A stretch of 64,000 nucleotides of DNA, taken from the NCBI RefSeq assembly GCF_001902635.1, contig NZ_MJAO01000008.1:1-64000 (forward strand), read 5' to 3'. The notes below the pieces were generated by a model, which saw only the letters and a program-made list of their open reading frames with translations, made no database searches and was not told the origin of the DNA. Source of the DNA: Serratia marcescens (lineage in GTDB: Bacteria > Pseudomonadota > Gammaproteobacteria > Enterobacterales > Enterobacteriaceae). Positions within the stretch are counted from its first letter, which is position 1, and every line of letters starts with the position of its first letter. Positions 16,229-24,970 of the stretch are shown here, one piece after another. The translations under genes and the position numbers were made by a program.

Positions 16229-17209
16229 ATGGTTAACGTGGTGAGAAACAAGCAACAACAGCGTATTCAAAGAAGCGTTTTGTTATTTTTGGCAGTATTC
16301 GGCTTACTGTCGTTTCAGGGTGTTGAGGCCAAAGAATGGGTCAAGGTGAGCTGCCCGGGCAATGTCTGCTCGGGAAGTAAAATGTATACACTGGGGACGA
16401 TCGAAAGCGGTGCCACAACGAAGATTGACCTGCGTACAGAAAAACCATATGGCGCATCGATTGCCTACTATGTCTGTCCGTTTAAGAATGGCAGTCCGGT
16501 TGGGGGAATCGAAAATTGCACGATCGGACCGGCAAGCAATACATATCAGTTCACTTCCGACGAAATTCAGCATAATAATTTTACTTTTGACAATCTGGTG
16601 ACGAGAATTGGCGGTGCTTCCCCCTTTACATCGAGTGGAGAAGCGCCCACTTGGGCAGATTATACGAAACATGGTAGGCAAGCATGTGGAACATTGGTGG
16701 CGATTCTGCGTACCTACGGTACGACGGGTTCCATTATTCCCTGGAACACACAGAGTGGAGTTTTTCCAAATCCGACTACTTGCGATACGTTCATACCTAT
16801 CCCGCCCCCTCCAGCCCCCTGCACCGTCGCTGGAGGAGCGCCCATGGTGGTGAAGTTGGGCGAGATTGACAGAAACAGCATAGGCACGGAGCCCGGCAAG
16901 GCAAGCCCGGTGTGGCCGTTGACCATTCAATGTCAGGATATGACCCCTCATGATTTTATGATACGCCTCAGCATGACGCCCACCTCTTGGGCGAATGATC
17001 AGGTCGCGACCTCGAATCAGGCCTTGGGCGTGAATATTCGGGAAGATGGGAGCCCGCTGAGTAATAACGATACCTTTTCTCTCCCCGTCACGGGGTCGGC
17101 ATCCAAACCGCTGACCTTCTATGTGCTAAAAAATCCGGCCGTTGCCAACAAGGCTATCCCGACCGGGGATTTCACGGCAGCGGCGACGCTGATCGTCACT
17201 GAACAATAA
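16229..17209 (+). CDS. Two-domain fimbrial tip adhesin
   Basis: A 326-residue protein: signal peptide (residues about 17-34, ending QGVEA), an N-terminal receptor-binding domain with six or more Cys (KVSCPGNVCSG, YYVCPFKNG, IENCTIG, RQACGTL), and a Pro linker (FIPIPPPPAPC, about 188-198). A C-terminal pilin domain ends FTAAATLIVTEQ. The last gene of the operon being a double-length pilin with a distinct N-terminal half is the FimH/MrkD arrangement. The ligand cannot be predicted. A gap of about 100 bases separates it from the pilins. Confidence 0.85.
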   Translation: MVNVVRNKQQQRIQRSVLLFLAVFGLLSFQGVEAKEWVKVSCPGNVCSGSKMYTLGTIESGATTKIDLRTEKPYGASIAYYVCPFKNGSPVGGIENCTIGPASNTYQFTSDEIQHNNFTFDNLVTRIGGASPFTSSGEAPTWADYTKHGRQACGTLVAILRTYGTTGSIIPWNTQSGVFPNPTTCDTFIPIPPPPAPCTVAGGAPMVVKLGEIDRNSIGTEPGKASPVWPLTIQCQDMTPHDFMIRLSMTPTSWANDQVATSNQALGVNIREDGSPLSNNDTFSLPVTGSASKPLTFYVLKNPAVANKAIPTGDFTAAATLIVTEQ

Positions 17210-17284
17210 TTTTTTGATAGTGGAGTGTACGGTTAGGCGGGATAATGTCGCCGTCTTCACTCCATATTGTATGACGAGTCATCC

Positions 17285-17935
17285 ATGTCTTTAATGATGC
17301 GGCCTAAGCAGGCCCTTTATACCCTAATCGACGCGTTGGCGCCCTACGCTCAGGAAATTGATGAAATTATCGCCGCAGGCGTGACGGATGGGTTTATCCT
17401 GCGTAATGACAAGGAATACGCCAATATCTATTTGCTGCAGGCCGGCTACGTGAATATCCGGCGTGAGCCAGACGGACTGGTCGTTGCCACGGCTTTTGCA
17501 CCCGATGTGATAGGGTTGGCGCATTATCCCGGGGTGGAGGCACATTTCTATTTTGAACTGGGGCCGCATTGTACGTTGCTCTCTGTTGCCAGAACGAAAG
17601 CCGTTGCCCAGGTGAACAGGCATGATCTCCACCGGGAAATGATGCAGGTCATTTCTTTCAAGATGGCGTTTCTCTATGAGCGGGATCGGGCTATCCAGCA
17701 GAGTAATGCCAATGACATTGTGTTGAGCATGTTGAAGCGTTTTGCACTGATACCGAGAGAGTTCAGGGATACGATCACCGTTTCACGGTTTATTGAACAG
17801 CGAACCACCCTGTCCAGAAGCAGTATTCAACGTGTGTTGTCGCGGCTGCGGCAGGAAAGCGTCATTACCTTACAAGAGGGGTTTCTGGTTGATACGGTGT
17901 TGCCGAGCACCAGGAAATATTCGATCAGCGAGTAA
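17285..17935 (+). CDS. YaiV/IprA-like winged-helix regulator
   Basis: A 216-residue protein with a cyclic-nucleotide-binding-like N-terminal beta domain (about residues 10-130, RNDKEYANIYLLQAGYVNIRR). Its C-terminal winged helix reads FIEQRTTLSRSSIQRVLSRLRQ. This is the layout of YaiV/IprA-type, Crp-related regulators. It starts 76 bases after the adhesin stop and may be cotranscribed with the fimbriae, so fimbrial control is a reasonable inference. It is clearly paralogous to the gene at 19702-20331. TTG at 17267 is an alternative start. Confidence 0.75.
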   Translation: MSLMMRPKQALYTLIDALAPYAQEIDEIIAAGVTDGFILRNDKEYANIYLLQAGYVNIRREPDGLVVATAFAPDVIGLAHYPGVEAHFYFELGPHCTLLSVARTKAVAQVNRHDLHREMMQVISFKMAFLYERDRAIQQSNANDIVLSMLKRFALIPREFRDTITVSRFIEQRTTLSRSSIQRVLSRLRQESVITLQEGFLVDTVLPSTRKYSISE

Positions 17936-17942
17936 GGTAAAT

Positions 17943-17967
17943 CCAGGTTGCGGATACCGCAACCTGG
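17943..17967. terminator. Hairpin between convergent regulator and dipeptidase genes
   Basis: A perfect 11-bp inverted repeat, CCAGGTTGCGG and CCGCAACCTGG, around ATA lies in the 50-base gap between two convergent genes. There is no long T run on either side, so it would be a modest bidirectional terminator. Confidence 0.6.
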
Positions 17968-17985
17968 CTGAAATGGGGCACCGTA

Positions 17986-19452
17986 TCAGGCCCCTTCAAA
18001 GTGATATTTCATATCGGTATCGTGGGTAAGTTTAGTGAAGACCTGATTCGTCAATGTATCGGTCAATGTCAGGGCGTCTTGCATCGTTTGATCTTCAAAC
18101 TGTTGTAACAAAGCTTGCGCCTGTTTCGGCTGTGATTGATACAGTTTTAAATAGGTTTGTTCCATAGTGTGTTGGCGCTGCGCGGTTTGCTGTTCAAACG
18201 CGTGGTAGGCGCGCTGAACATCCGGTGCATAGGCATTGTAGTTTTGCATGACCAGGGTCTGTAACTTGCGATATTTCCAGTTAACCGAGTCGCCGCTCGC
18301 ACGATCGGTTCCTTTTTCATAACCCGGCAAGTAATGCGCGATCCCTTGATAATAAGGCAGATAAACGCTGAGATCAGACATGCCGTAAGCCACATATTCC
18401 ACTTCGCCAATGGCCTGAGGTAAACCAGGCCGCACCTGCAGGATATGCGATTCCTGCGTACGGAAGACGGAGACCGGACGATAAGGTTCTTTTGGATTAT
18501 TGTTGGCATACGGATCGTGCCCGGTGCCCTGATAGTGGTTGCGCAACGCCTGTTCAACGCCAGCGATTGTCACCTTACTGGCCGGTGGCAGGAATTCCGG
18601 GAAAGCCTTGCCGTCATCGATAGTGGTCGTGAGATGTGGGCTAAACATATGTTGTAACGTCCACACGCGGGGATAGTTATAAACCACGTCGTTGGCCAGA
18701 TCCTGCGAATAGGCCTTATGGAAGTCAAATGCTCCGTCCTGAGGATGATATAAGTGATGTTGTAAGGCAAAGGCAATCAGCGTCGGTGAAGCCATATAAT
18801 TGGCGCTGTCTTTGGGGTCATAATGGCGCAGACGCCCCTGATTAGCGCTGATGAGCATCATATTTGCCGGCAGGCGAACGGCTATCCACTGGTGACCGCT
18901 GCCGGTTTCCAGGTACCACACTTCATGCTGATCGACGAAGGCTACGCCAAACCCTTCACCGGCCCCCTTTTGTTCGATAATCTTGCCCAATAATTCCGCC
19001 CCTTCACGGGCGCTGTGGATCTGCGGCAATAACACGGTTTGAATAGCATCTTCGGTGATCCCGGTTTTTTCAACGTACGGGTCGACCTTTAACGCCTGTT
19101 GGCCATTGTAGATGGTCTCTGTTGCGCTGATGCCCACACCCACCGAATTAAAGCCGGCTTCACCGGTGGACTTGTCGTGAGTATCAAAGTCATGAATGGC
19201 GGTATAGCGTAAGGCATCCTGTGGTAAAGGCCAGGTGAAGTCATTACTGTGCGCTTTGAATTCACCGGTCTGATTATGTACGGCAGGATGGATTAGCATA
19301 TGTTTAGCATTGTTCGCCGAATAATCTTCGTTGCGAGCGATAATAAATGAACCGTCATTTGTCGCCTGATTTCCGACCAGAATAGTCGTGCAGGCTTGTG
19401 CTTGACCCATAATCAATAATGTGAGCGTTGATACGATAAATGACTTTTTCAT
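17986..19452 (-). CDS. Exported C69-family dipeptidase (PepD/U34 type)
   Basis: A 488-residue N-terminal-nucleophile hydrolase. The Sec signal peptide MKKSFIVSTLTLLIMGQAQA is followed directly by C21 in CTTILVGNQATNDGS, so cleavage would expose the catalytic Cys. IARNEDYS, AGFNSVGVGISATET and the downstream EVWYLETGSGHQW and SANQGRLR motifs are typical of C69 dipeptidases. The protein would act in the periplasm, unlike cytoplasmic PepD homologues. It lies between two paralogous regulators, transcribed in the same direction as the second. Confidence 0.9.
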   Translation of the reverse strand: MKKSFIVSTLTLLIMGQAQACTTILVGNQATNDGSFIIARNEDYSANNAKHMLIHPAVHNQTGEFKAHSNDFTWPLPQDALRYTAIHDFDTHDKSTGEAGFNSVGVGISATETIYNGQQALKVDPYVEKTGITEDAIQTVLLPQIHSAREGAELLGKIIEQKGAGEGFGVAFVDQHEVWYLETGSGHQWIAVRLPANMMLISANQGRLRHYDPKDSANYMASPTLIAFALQHHLYHPQDGAFDFHKAYSQDLANDVVYNYPRVWTLQHMFSPHLTTTIDDGKAFPEFLPPASKVTIAGVEQALRNHYQGTGHDPYANNNPKEPYRPVSVFRTQESHILQVRPGLPQAIGEVEYVAYGMSDLSVYLPYYQGIAHYLPGYEKGTDRASGDSVNWKYRKLQTLVMQNYNAYAPDVQRAYHAFEQQTAQRQHTMEQTYLKLYQSQPKQAQALLQQFEDQTMQDALTLTDTLTNQVFTKLTHDTDMKYHFEGA

Positions 19453-19701
19453 GACTGTTCCAAATTTATTTGTATGATGATTGTGTTGTATAACTTTATG
19501 TCATTCTGGTGTGGGTTGCCAAATAACAAATGGGAGAGTGTGTTATTATTTGTAAGAAGAATTTTGTTATTTACATTAGTTTAATGAATCAAGAATTAAA
19601 CGTTACGTTAACATCCTATTGCTAGCGAGGTTTTTAGGCCGGGAAAGGTAATTTAATGGGTGCTTCACGATTTTAGCCACCAGGAGGCGGTGGCGTATTT
19701 A

Positions 19702-20331
19702 TTAATCCAGTAACTGATTTATTCTTTCTAATCTCCCATCAGTTATCTCTATGAGCCCGCGCTTTTTAAGCTGAAAAAGTACGCGCTGAATGCTGCTGCG
19801 GGAAAGCACCGTCCTTTGCTCTATATATTTTATCGCAGAGATATGTTCTCTGAAGTATTGAGGCAGGCTCATCAACCGCGTTAGCATCCTGCAAACAACC
19901 TCATGTGGGCGATGATGCAGTATGTCACGGTCTCTGGCGTAAAGAAAGGCCATCTTATAGGCGGCAATGTTTGTCCACTCGCGTTGTAAGTCGTATTTTT
20001 TCACCGCATTGAGAGCATGTACTCTGGGCAGCTGGCGCAACGAGCTGTGTGGCCCCAGCTCAATAGTATAAAATATCTCTGAGCCAGGATAAAATGATAA
20101 ACCCAATATATATGGGGCGAACACCGTAGCCATGATTAAGCCATCGTCCACTCTTCTGAGATTGGCATAACCGCAGTCAAGCAAGAATATTTTTGCAAAC
20201 TCTGTGTCATTAACGGCGGTGAGCCCTGCTGTTGATTTCCCTTGTTCGAACGGTGCGACTTTCTCTGACAGCGGTGCCAGTTTTTCAACTAACTTCAGAA
20301 AGGCATTCTCTGGTTTTTTCAACCCGCTCAT
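19702..20331 (-). CDS. YaiV/IprA-like winged-helix regulator (second copy)
   Basis: A 209-residue paralogue of the regulator at 17285-17935. Shared segments include FLLDCGYANLRRVDDGL, the aromatic FYPGSEIFYTIELGPHSSL and the winged helix YIEQRTVLSRSSIQRVLFQL. It lies about 250 bases upstream of the dipeptidase gene on the same strand. That AT-rich gap (19453-19701) probably holds the dipeptidase promoter, so this protein is a candidate regulator of it. Confidence 0.75.
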   Translation of the reverse strand: MSGLKKPENAFLKLVEKLAPLSEKVAPFEQGKSTAGLTAVNDTEFAKIFLLDCGYANLRRVDDGLIMATVFAPYILGLSFYPGSEIFYTIELGPHSSLRQLPRVHALNAVKKYDLQREWTNIAAYKMAFLYARDRDILHHRPHEVVCRMLTRLMSLPQYFREHISAIKYIEQRTVLSRSSIQRVLFQLKKRGLIEITDGRLERINQLLD

Positions 20332-20396
20332 GCGTTGACTTTTTCTCTATTAATGGCGATTTTTTTGGCACCCCAAGTAAGTGCGTTGGCTGTTAT

Positions 20397-20594
20397 TTAA
20401 GCCATGTAGATGGAGGCGGTCATTATTGCAGTCCAAAAAAGGGTAAAAAAGAGTATGATTGCCAACCACGTATTACGGTGAGAAAGGTGTTTTTCCCAGG
20501 TTGTTACCGGAGGGTGTTCACACCCTTTGTCATTATTATTTTTTGACGGAGGACGATGGTATCTTCGAGGTTCATGTTTAGTGGATATGACCAT
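20397..20594 (-). CDS. Small YmiA-like membrane protein
   Basis: A 65-residue protein with a basic hydrophilic N-terminal half and a single C-terminal membrane segment, NTWLAIILFFTLFWTAIMTA. The WLA...L...LFW pattern after a charged helix resembles E. coli YmiA. AAGG lies about ten bases before the ATG at 20594. An open frame on the other strand overlaps part of it but has no recognisable content. Confidence 0.4.
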   Translation of the reverse strand: MVISTKHEPRRYHRPPSKNNNDKGCEHPPVTTWEKHLSHRNTWLAIILFFTLFWTAIMTASIYMA

Positions 20595-20599
20595 TCGTA

Positions 20600-21103
20600 T
20601 TTGCCTTAAATGTGAGCTTTGGTATAGAGCTATCCAATATTGTCGATATCATCAAACAATGCCTGTTGGCCCGGAATGGGAATATATTAAGAATATTCTT
20701 TATAGTGAATGTTTGTGTTTTGAAAATTGTGTTTTTATATTGAATAATCTGCTTTTACATGCGCAAATTAAGTCGCAATGACTGATTTTTTGATTTTTTC
20801 ATTGGTAATTCGCTGTTTTAGCCGGCCTGTCGCCTGGTGGATAACTGCCGGTTGTTGTTGGTGTTTTGTTAATGACAGTCTCATTTGGTGGCGAAGGCGC
20901 GCAGATGGAAGCACGGAAGTTCTGAAAGATCATCTTGTCATCACAGGTTGAACATTTCGATGGTGCTGACGTAGAACTCCAGGTATGGACCTCATTAGCC
21001 CTATTTCCTGAAAAAGGGCTTCTTACTATGGACATGGGAACTCAAAGCTTGCATCTCGGAATACCTGGCCTAACTGCATATCCATGGCAGATCTTCTTTC
21101 CTT
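20600..21103. other. Rearranged interval before the truncated umuC
   Basis: I see no credible gene here. AT-rich DNA up to about 20800 gives way to mixed composition, and open frames on both strands lack recognisable content. The umuC homology starts abruptly at 21104, so a rearrangement junction lies at about 21095-21104. Confidence 0.4.
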
Positions 21104-22114
21104 TACATCGACGAAGCCTTTTTGCGGTTGGGCGGTGTGGCGCACTGCGAAGCGCTGGAACCGTTCGGCTGCAGGGTGCGCGATCGCATTCGGCGCGAGC
21201 TGCATTTAACGGTCGGGGTCGGCATTGCACCGAGTAAAACGCTGGCCAAACTGGCCAACTTCGCGGCCAAGAAATGGCGCGGCACCGGCGGCGTGGTGGA
21301 TTTATCCGATCCGGCGCGGCAGCGCAAGCTGCTGGCGTTGATCCCGGTGGAAGAGGTGTGGGGCGTGGGCCGCCGCATGACCCGCCAGCTGCAGGCGATG
21401 GGTATTCACACCGCGCTGCAGCTGGCGGACTGCGATACCCGACTGGCGCGTAAAACCTTCAGCGTGGTGCTGGAGCGCACGATACGTGAGCTGCGCGGTG
21501 AATCGTGCCTGCAGTGGGAAGATGAGGCGGCGGCCAAAGAGCAGATCATCTGTTCCCGCTCGTTTGGCCAACGGTTGACGCACTATCCGCACATGCGCGA
21601 GGCAATCTGCAGCTACGCCGAGCGCGCCGCCGAAAAGTTGCGGCAGGAAAAACGCTACTGCCGCAACGTGTCGGTGTTTATCAAAACCAGCCCGCATTCG
21701 GCGGGCGAGGGGTATTACAGCAATATGGGCACCGCCCGGCTGCAAACGCCGAGCAACGACAGCCGCGACATCATCGCCATGGCGGTGCGCGCGCTGGAGA
21801 GCATTTGGCAGGAAGGGCGGCGTTACCTGAAGGGGGGCGTGGTGCTGGGGGATTTCAGCGCCGCCGCCATGGCGCAGATCGACCTGTTCGACGACTGCCC
21901 ACCGCGCCGCAACAGCGAACGGCTGATGGCGACCCTCGATCGCCTGAACCAGGAGGGGCGCGGGCGCGTGTGGTTCGCCGGGCAGGGGATCGTCAAGCCG
22001 TGGCAAATGAAGCGCGAAATGCTGTCGCCGGCCTACACCACCCGGCTGGCGGATATCCCGCGGGTGCGGCTGGGGGAGCGAGTAGAACCGAAGGAAGAAA
22101 AACGCCGCGGGTAA
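21104..22114 (+). pseudogene. umuC: umuC, 5'-truncated (Y-family DNA polymerase V subunit)
   Basis: From YIDEAFLRLGGV the frame follows E. coli UmuC closely: HLTVGVGIAPSKTLAKLANF, VWGVGRRMTRQLQAMGI, ICSRSFGQRLTHYP, VMLGDF-like VVLGDFSAAAMAQIDLFDD, and MLSPAYTTR near the end. Homology begins at about residue 99 of the ~422-residue family, so the first quarter is missing, including the catalytic D6 region, although the IDE carboxylates are kept. No umuD lies upstream. It should be inactive. The C-terminus is extended by about 13 residues past the usual end, possibly read-out across a second junction. Confidence 0.85.
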
Positions 22115-22215
22115 ATCAGCAACCCGGTGTGGTCTTTTTGCAGCAGCTTGTCCCAGCCGCTGCCCCACAACACCGGCCAGCCGGCGGCTTTGAAGGTGCC
22201 TTCCAGCTTCTTCAC
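22115..22215 (-). pseudogene. Truncated last gene of the sugar-type operon
   Basis: A GTG at 22215 overlaps the stop of the mutarotase gene in translational-coupling fashion and starts KKLEGTFKAAGWPVLWGSGW, then DKLLQKDHTGLLIY. After about 32 residues the frame enters the umuC 3' end on the opposite strand. This looks like the start of a fourth operon gene cut off by the umuC junction. The family is not recognisable from so short a piece, and an intact short peptide cannot be excluded. Confidence 0.35.
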
Positions 22216-22628
22216 ACTACCGGCGCTACCGTCAGCAGCAAATTGGCGAAGCGGCGCTGTTCACCGGAGGCGATCACCAACAGCGTCCGATCCGACTTGG
22301 CCGCCGCGTAAAACGCCTCTCGCGGCAGGTGCTCGACCGGGCAATGTTCCGGCAGCAGCTGCCGGTATTCGGCTTCAATGGTGTTGGTGAAGTCCGGCGG
22401 GCAGGCCATCAGCGTGGCGCTTTCCACGTTGATGCAGGCCAGCAGTTTTTCCAGGATCGGCGGGGCGGCGAGCGTGCCGGGCGCCAGGTTCAGATAGATT
22501 ACGGTGGCGTCTTTCGGCGCGTGCGTCATGCAGGCGTAGTTGCCGTCGGCGATCAGCACCTGGGTTTTATGCCCGCATTGCGCCAGTGCGGCGAGCAGCG
22601 GTGGGTGGGTGATGGCAGATTTGATCAT
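22212..22628 (-). CDS. RbsD/FucU-family sugar mutarotase
   Basis: A 138-residue protein of the RbsD/FucU family, which interconverts sugar anomers (ribose pyranase, fucose mutarotase). The family catalytic His is H20 in CGHKTQVLIADGNY, and LEKLLACINVESATLM and the C-terminal IASGEQRRFANLLL helix fit. In context with an MFS transporter, an SDR and a LacI regulator on the same strand it probably serves a sugar or sugar-acid pathway; the substrate is unknown. Confidence 0.85.
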   Translation of the reverse strand: MIKSAITHPPLLAALAQCGHKTQVLIADGNYACMTHAPKDATVIYLNLAPGTLAAPPILEKLLACINVESATLMACPPDFTNTIEAEYRQLLPEHCPVEHLPREAFYAAAKSDRTLLVIASGEQRRFANLLLTVAPVV

Positions 22629-22677
22629 AAAGCGGTTCCTGAATGGGCGGGCGGCAGCCGTGTCGCCCGCAGCTGAA

Positions 22678-23442
22678 TTACATGCGGTAGATGCCGCCGT
22701 TGATGTCGAGGGTGGCGCCGGAAATGAAGCCGTCGTATTCCGCCGCCAGGAAGGCGATGGCGCGCGCCACGTCGTCCGGCGTGCCCGCGCGGCCCAGCGG
22801 GATGGCGCGAACGGTTTCCTCCGCCGATTCTTGGGTGGTGTGGCGATTATGGAAGCGGGTGCCGAGGATCAGGCCGGGCGCCACCGCATTCACCCGAATA
22901 CCGTGTTCGCCCAGCTCTGCCGCCAGCGAGCGTGTCCAGGTGAGTACCGCGCCCTTGGTGGCGGAATAGACCAGCGAGCCGGAGTGCCCACCAGCGCGGC
23001 CGGCCTGTGAGGCCAGGTTGACGATGCTGGCGCCGTTTGCCGCCGCCTTCAGAAACGGCAGCGCGCTCTGGGTAACGTTCAGCATGGTGGTCATGTTCAC
23101 GTCGATCACGGTTTGCCAAAAGGCGCGGTCGATCTCGCCCAACCATTTGCGCCCGACGATGCCGCCGACGTTATTGACCAGAATATCGATACCGCCGAGA
23201 AACTCGGCGCCGGCCGAGACGCAGCGCAGCGTTTCGTCGCTATCGATGAGATCGGCGTAGCCGTAAGCGGCCTTTTGCCCCAGAGAATGGGCCAGCGCCA
23301 CCAGCGCCTTGGGGCCGCTTTCGTCGCTGTGATAGTGAAAATAGATGTCGCAACCGGCCTTGATCAGCCGCTCAGCGGTGGCGCGGCCGATGCCCTGTTC
23401 CGCCCCGGTGATAAAGACCTTTTTACCCGCAAGATCGCCCAT
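22678..23442 (-). CDS. Short-chain dehydrogenase/reductase
   Basis: A 254-residue classical SDR. The nucleotide-binding TGAEQGIG is at residues 12-19, NNVGG at 90-94, and the catalytic S145, Y159 and K163 are all present (SLVYSATK). The C-terminus ends ISGATLDINGGIYRM. It would oxidise or reduce a sugar-type alcohol with NAD(P). It lies between the transporter and mutarotase genes of the same operon. Confidence 0.92.
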   Translation of the reverse strand: MGDLAGKKVFITGAEQGIGRATAERLIKAGCDIYFHYHSDESGPKALVALAHSLGQKAAYGYADLIDSDETLRCVSAGAEFLGGIDILVNNVGGIVGRKWLGEIDRAFWQTVIDVNMTTMLNVTQSALPFLKAAANGASIVNLASQAGRAGGHSGSLVYSATKGAVLTWTRSLAAELGEHGIRVNAVAPGLILGTRFHNRHTTQESAEETVRAIPLGRAGTPDDVARAIAFLAAEYDGFISGATLDINGGIYRM

Positions 23443-23463
23443 GATTGACTCCTTCTTGGTTCG

Positions 23464-24771
23464 TTAAGAATTGATGACGCCTTCACGCTGTTTCGCGCAG
23501 TAGAAAATGCAGATCAACCCGGTTGCCAGCAGGCACGAGGCCAGGAAAAACAGCCCCGGCGCGCTGCTGCCGGTCAGATCGTTCAGCACGCCCACCGCAT
23601 AGGGGGCGACGAAGCCGCCGATATTGCCGATGCAGCTGACCACCGCCAGCCCGGCGGCCGCGGCCGCGCCGGTGGAAATGTTGGCGGGCATGGATAAAAA
23701 CGGCGGCACGGCGGTGTAGATGCCGATGGCGGCGATACACAGGAACGACAGCGCGACAAGCGGGTCGTATTTAAAAAACGTTACTGCCCCCATTAGGCCG
23801 ATAGCGGCGACCACCATGCTGATGCCGGCGAACACGCCGAGTTTTTTGGTTTTGCTGGCCCACAGGCTCCACGGATACACCAGCAGCGCGGCCAGGCCAT
23901 AGGGAATGAGCGCCAGCAGGCTGACACGGAAGATATCGCTGCCGGAAAGGGCGGTAATGATCGACGGCAGCCAGGTGCCGAAGCCATAAATGCCGCATAC
24001 CATGCCGAAGTTGAGCAGCGCGTAGAGCAGGTATTTCTTGTTTTTAATCCCTTTCAGGAAGTCGGCCAGCGTGATTTTAGAGCCGGATTTGGAACGGCCG
24101 GCGTTGCTCATCAACCAGGCTTTTTCTTCCACGTTCAGATAGCCGACGTCCTTGGGCGAGTTCTTGATCAGGAACGGGATCAGCAGGCCGATGACGATCG
24201 GCGGCAGCCCTTCGAGAATAAACAGCAGCTGCCAGGGGGCGAACCCGAACCAGTCATGCTGAATATTGAGAATAAAGCCGGAAATCGGCGAGCCGACGGC
24301 GTTGGACAGCGGCTGGACGATGATAAACATACCGAGAATTTTGGTGCGGTATTTTTCCGGGAAGAAGACCGTGAAGTAATACACCACCGAGGGAAAGAAA
24401 CCGGCTTCGCACACGCCCAGCATAAAACGGCAGATATACAGCTCCAGCGGCGTACGTACAAAACCGAGCAGGGTGGCGAAGATGCCCCAGGAAATTAATA
24501 TTCGGGCGAACCAGATACGCGGGCCGAATTTAATGGTGCCGGCGTTGCTGGGTATTTCAAACAGAAAATACCCGATAAAGAAAATCCCGGAGGCGAAGCC
24601 GAAGGCCGAGGCGGTCAGGCCCAGGTTATCCTCCAGCGCCTTGGCGGCGTAGGCCATGTTATTGCGATCGAGAAAGGCCAGGAAATACAATAAGATCATG
24701 AGTGGGACAATATGCAGCGTCAACTTCCTGATAGCGCTGCGTTCAATATCCTGTGGCTTGCTTCTTTTCAT
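23464..24771 (-). CDS. MFS transporter, anion:cation symporter family
   Basis: About 435 residues with twelve predicted membrane helices. FLDRNNMAYA in helix 1, GYFLFEIPSN in helix 2 and RFMLGVCEAGFFPSVVYY in helix 4 are signatures of the ACS branch (sugar-acid and aromatic-acid:H+ symporters). The ATG at 24771 (MKRSKPQDIERSAIRK) is preferred; a frame from 24858 adds 29 residues unlike the family. It is first in a minus-strand operon with the SDR and mutarotase, downstream of the LacI gene. Confidence 0.88.
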   Translation of the reverse strand: MKRSKPQDIERSAIRKLTLHIVPLMILLYFLAFLDRNNMAYAAKALEDNLGLTASAFGFASGIFFIGYFLFEIPSNAGTIKFGPRIWFARILISWGIFATLLGFVRTPLELYICRFMLGVCEAGFFPSVVYYFTVFFPEKYRTKILGMFIIVQPLSNAVGSPISGFILNIQHDWFGFAPWQLLFILEGLPPIVIGLLIPFLIKNSPKDVGYLNVEEKAWLMSNAGRSKSGSKITLADFLKGIKNKKYLLYALLNFGMVCGIYGFGTWLPSIITALSGSDIFRVSLLALIPYGLAALLVYPWSLWASKTKKLGVFAGISMVVAAIGLMGAVTFFKYDPLVALSFLCIAAIGIYTAVPPFLSMPANISTGAAAAAGLAVVSCIGNIGGFVAPYAVGVLNDLTGSSAPGLFFLASCLLATGLICIFYCAKQREGVINS

Positions 24772-24970
24772 CTTGATATTTCCAATGTGGTTAATCGGAA
24801 TAATAGAGGCCCGGCTCATTACCCTGAGCTGAACGTTAAATAGCGAAATGACACTCATTAATTAGGTCGCGGGCATCCCTTAAGCGCGACGGCCTATTCC
24901 TCTGATTTTGGCTGACACCGATCCGGACGATGCCGCCTGCGCATCGTCTGGGGAAGACGTTTTTATTTCG

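Noticed and set aside
10588..17209. Phase-variable fim-type invertible promoter for the fimbrial operon
   Set aside because: No convincing pair of inverted repeats and no recombinase gene were seen in 10045-10587.
20527..20781. 84-codon plus-strand frame near the YmiA-like gene
   Set aside because: No recognisable content, and it overlaps a better supported small gene.
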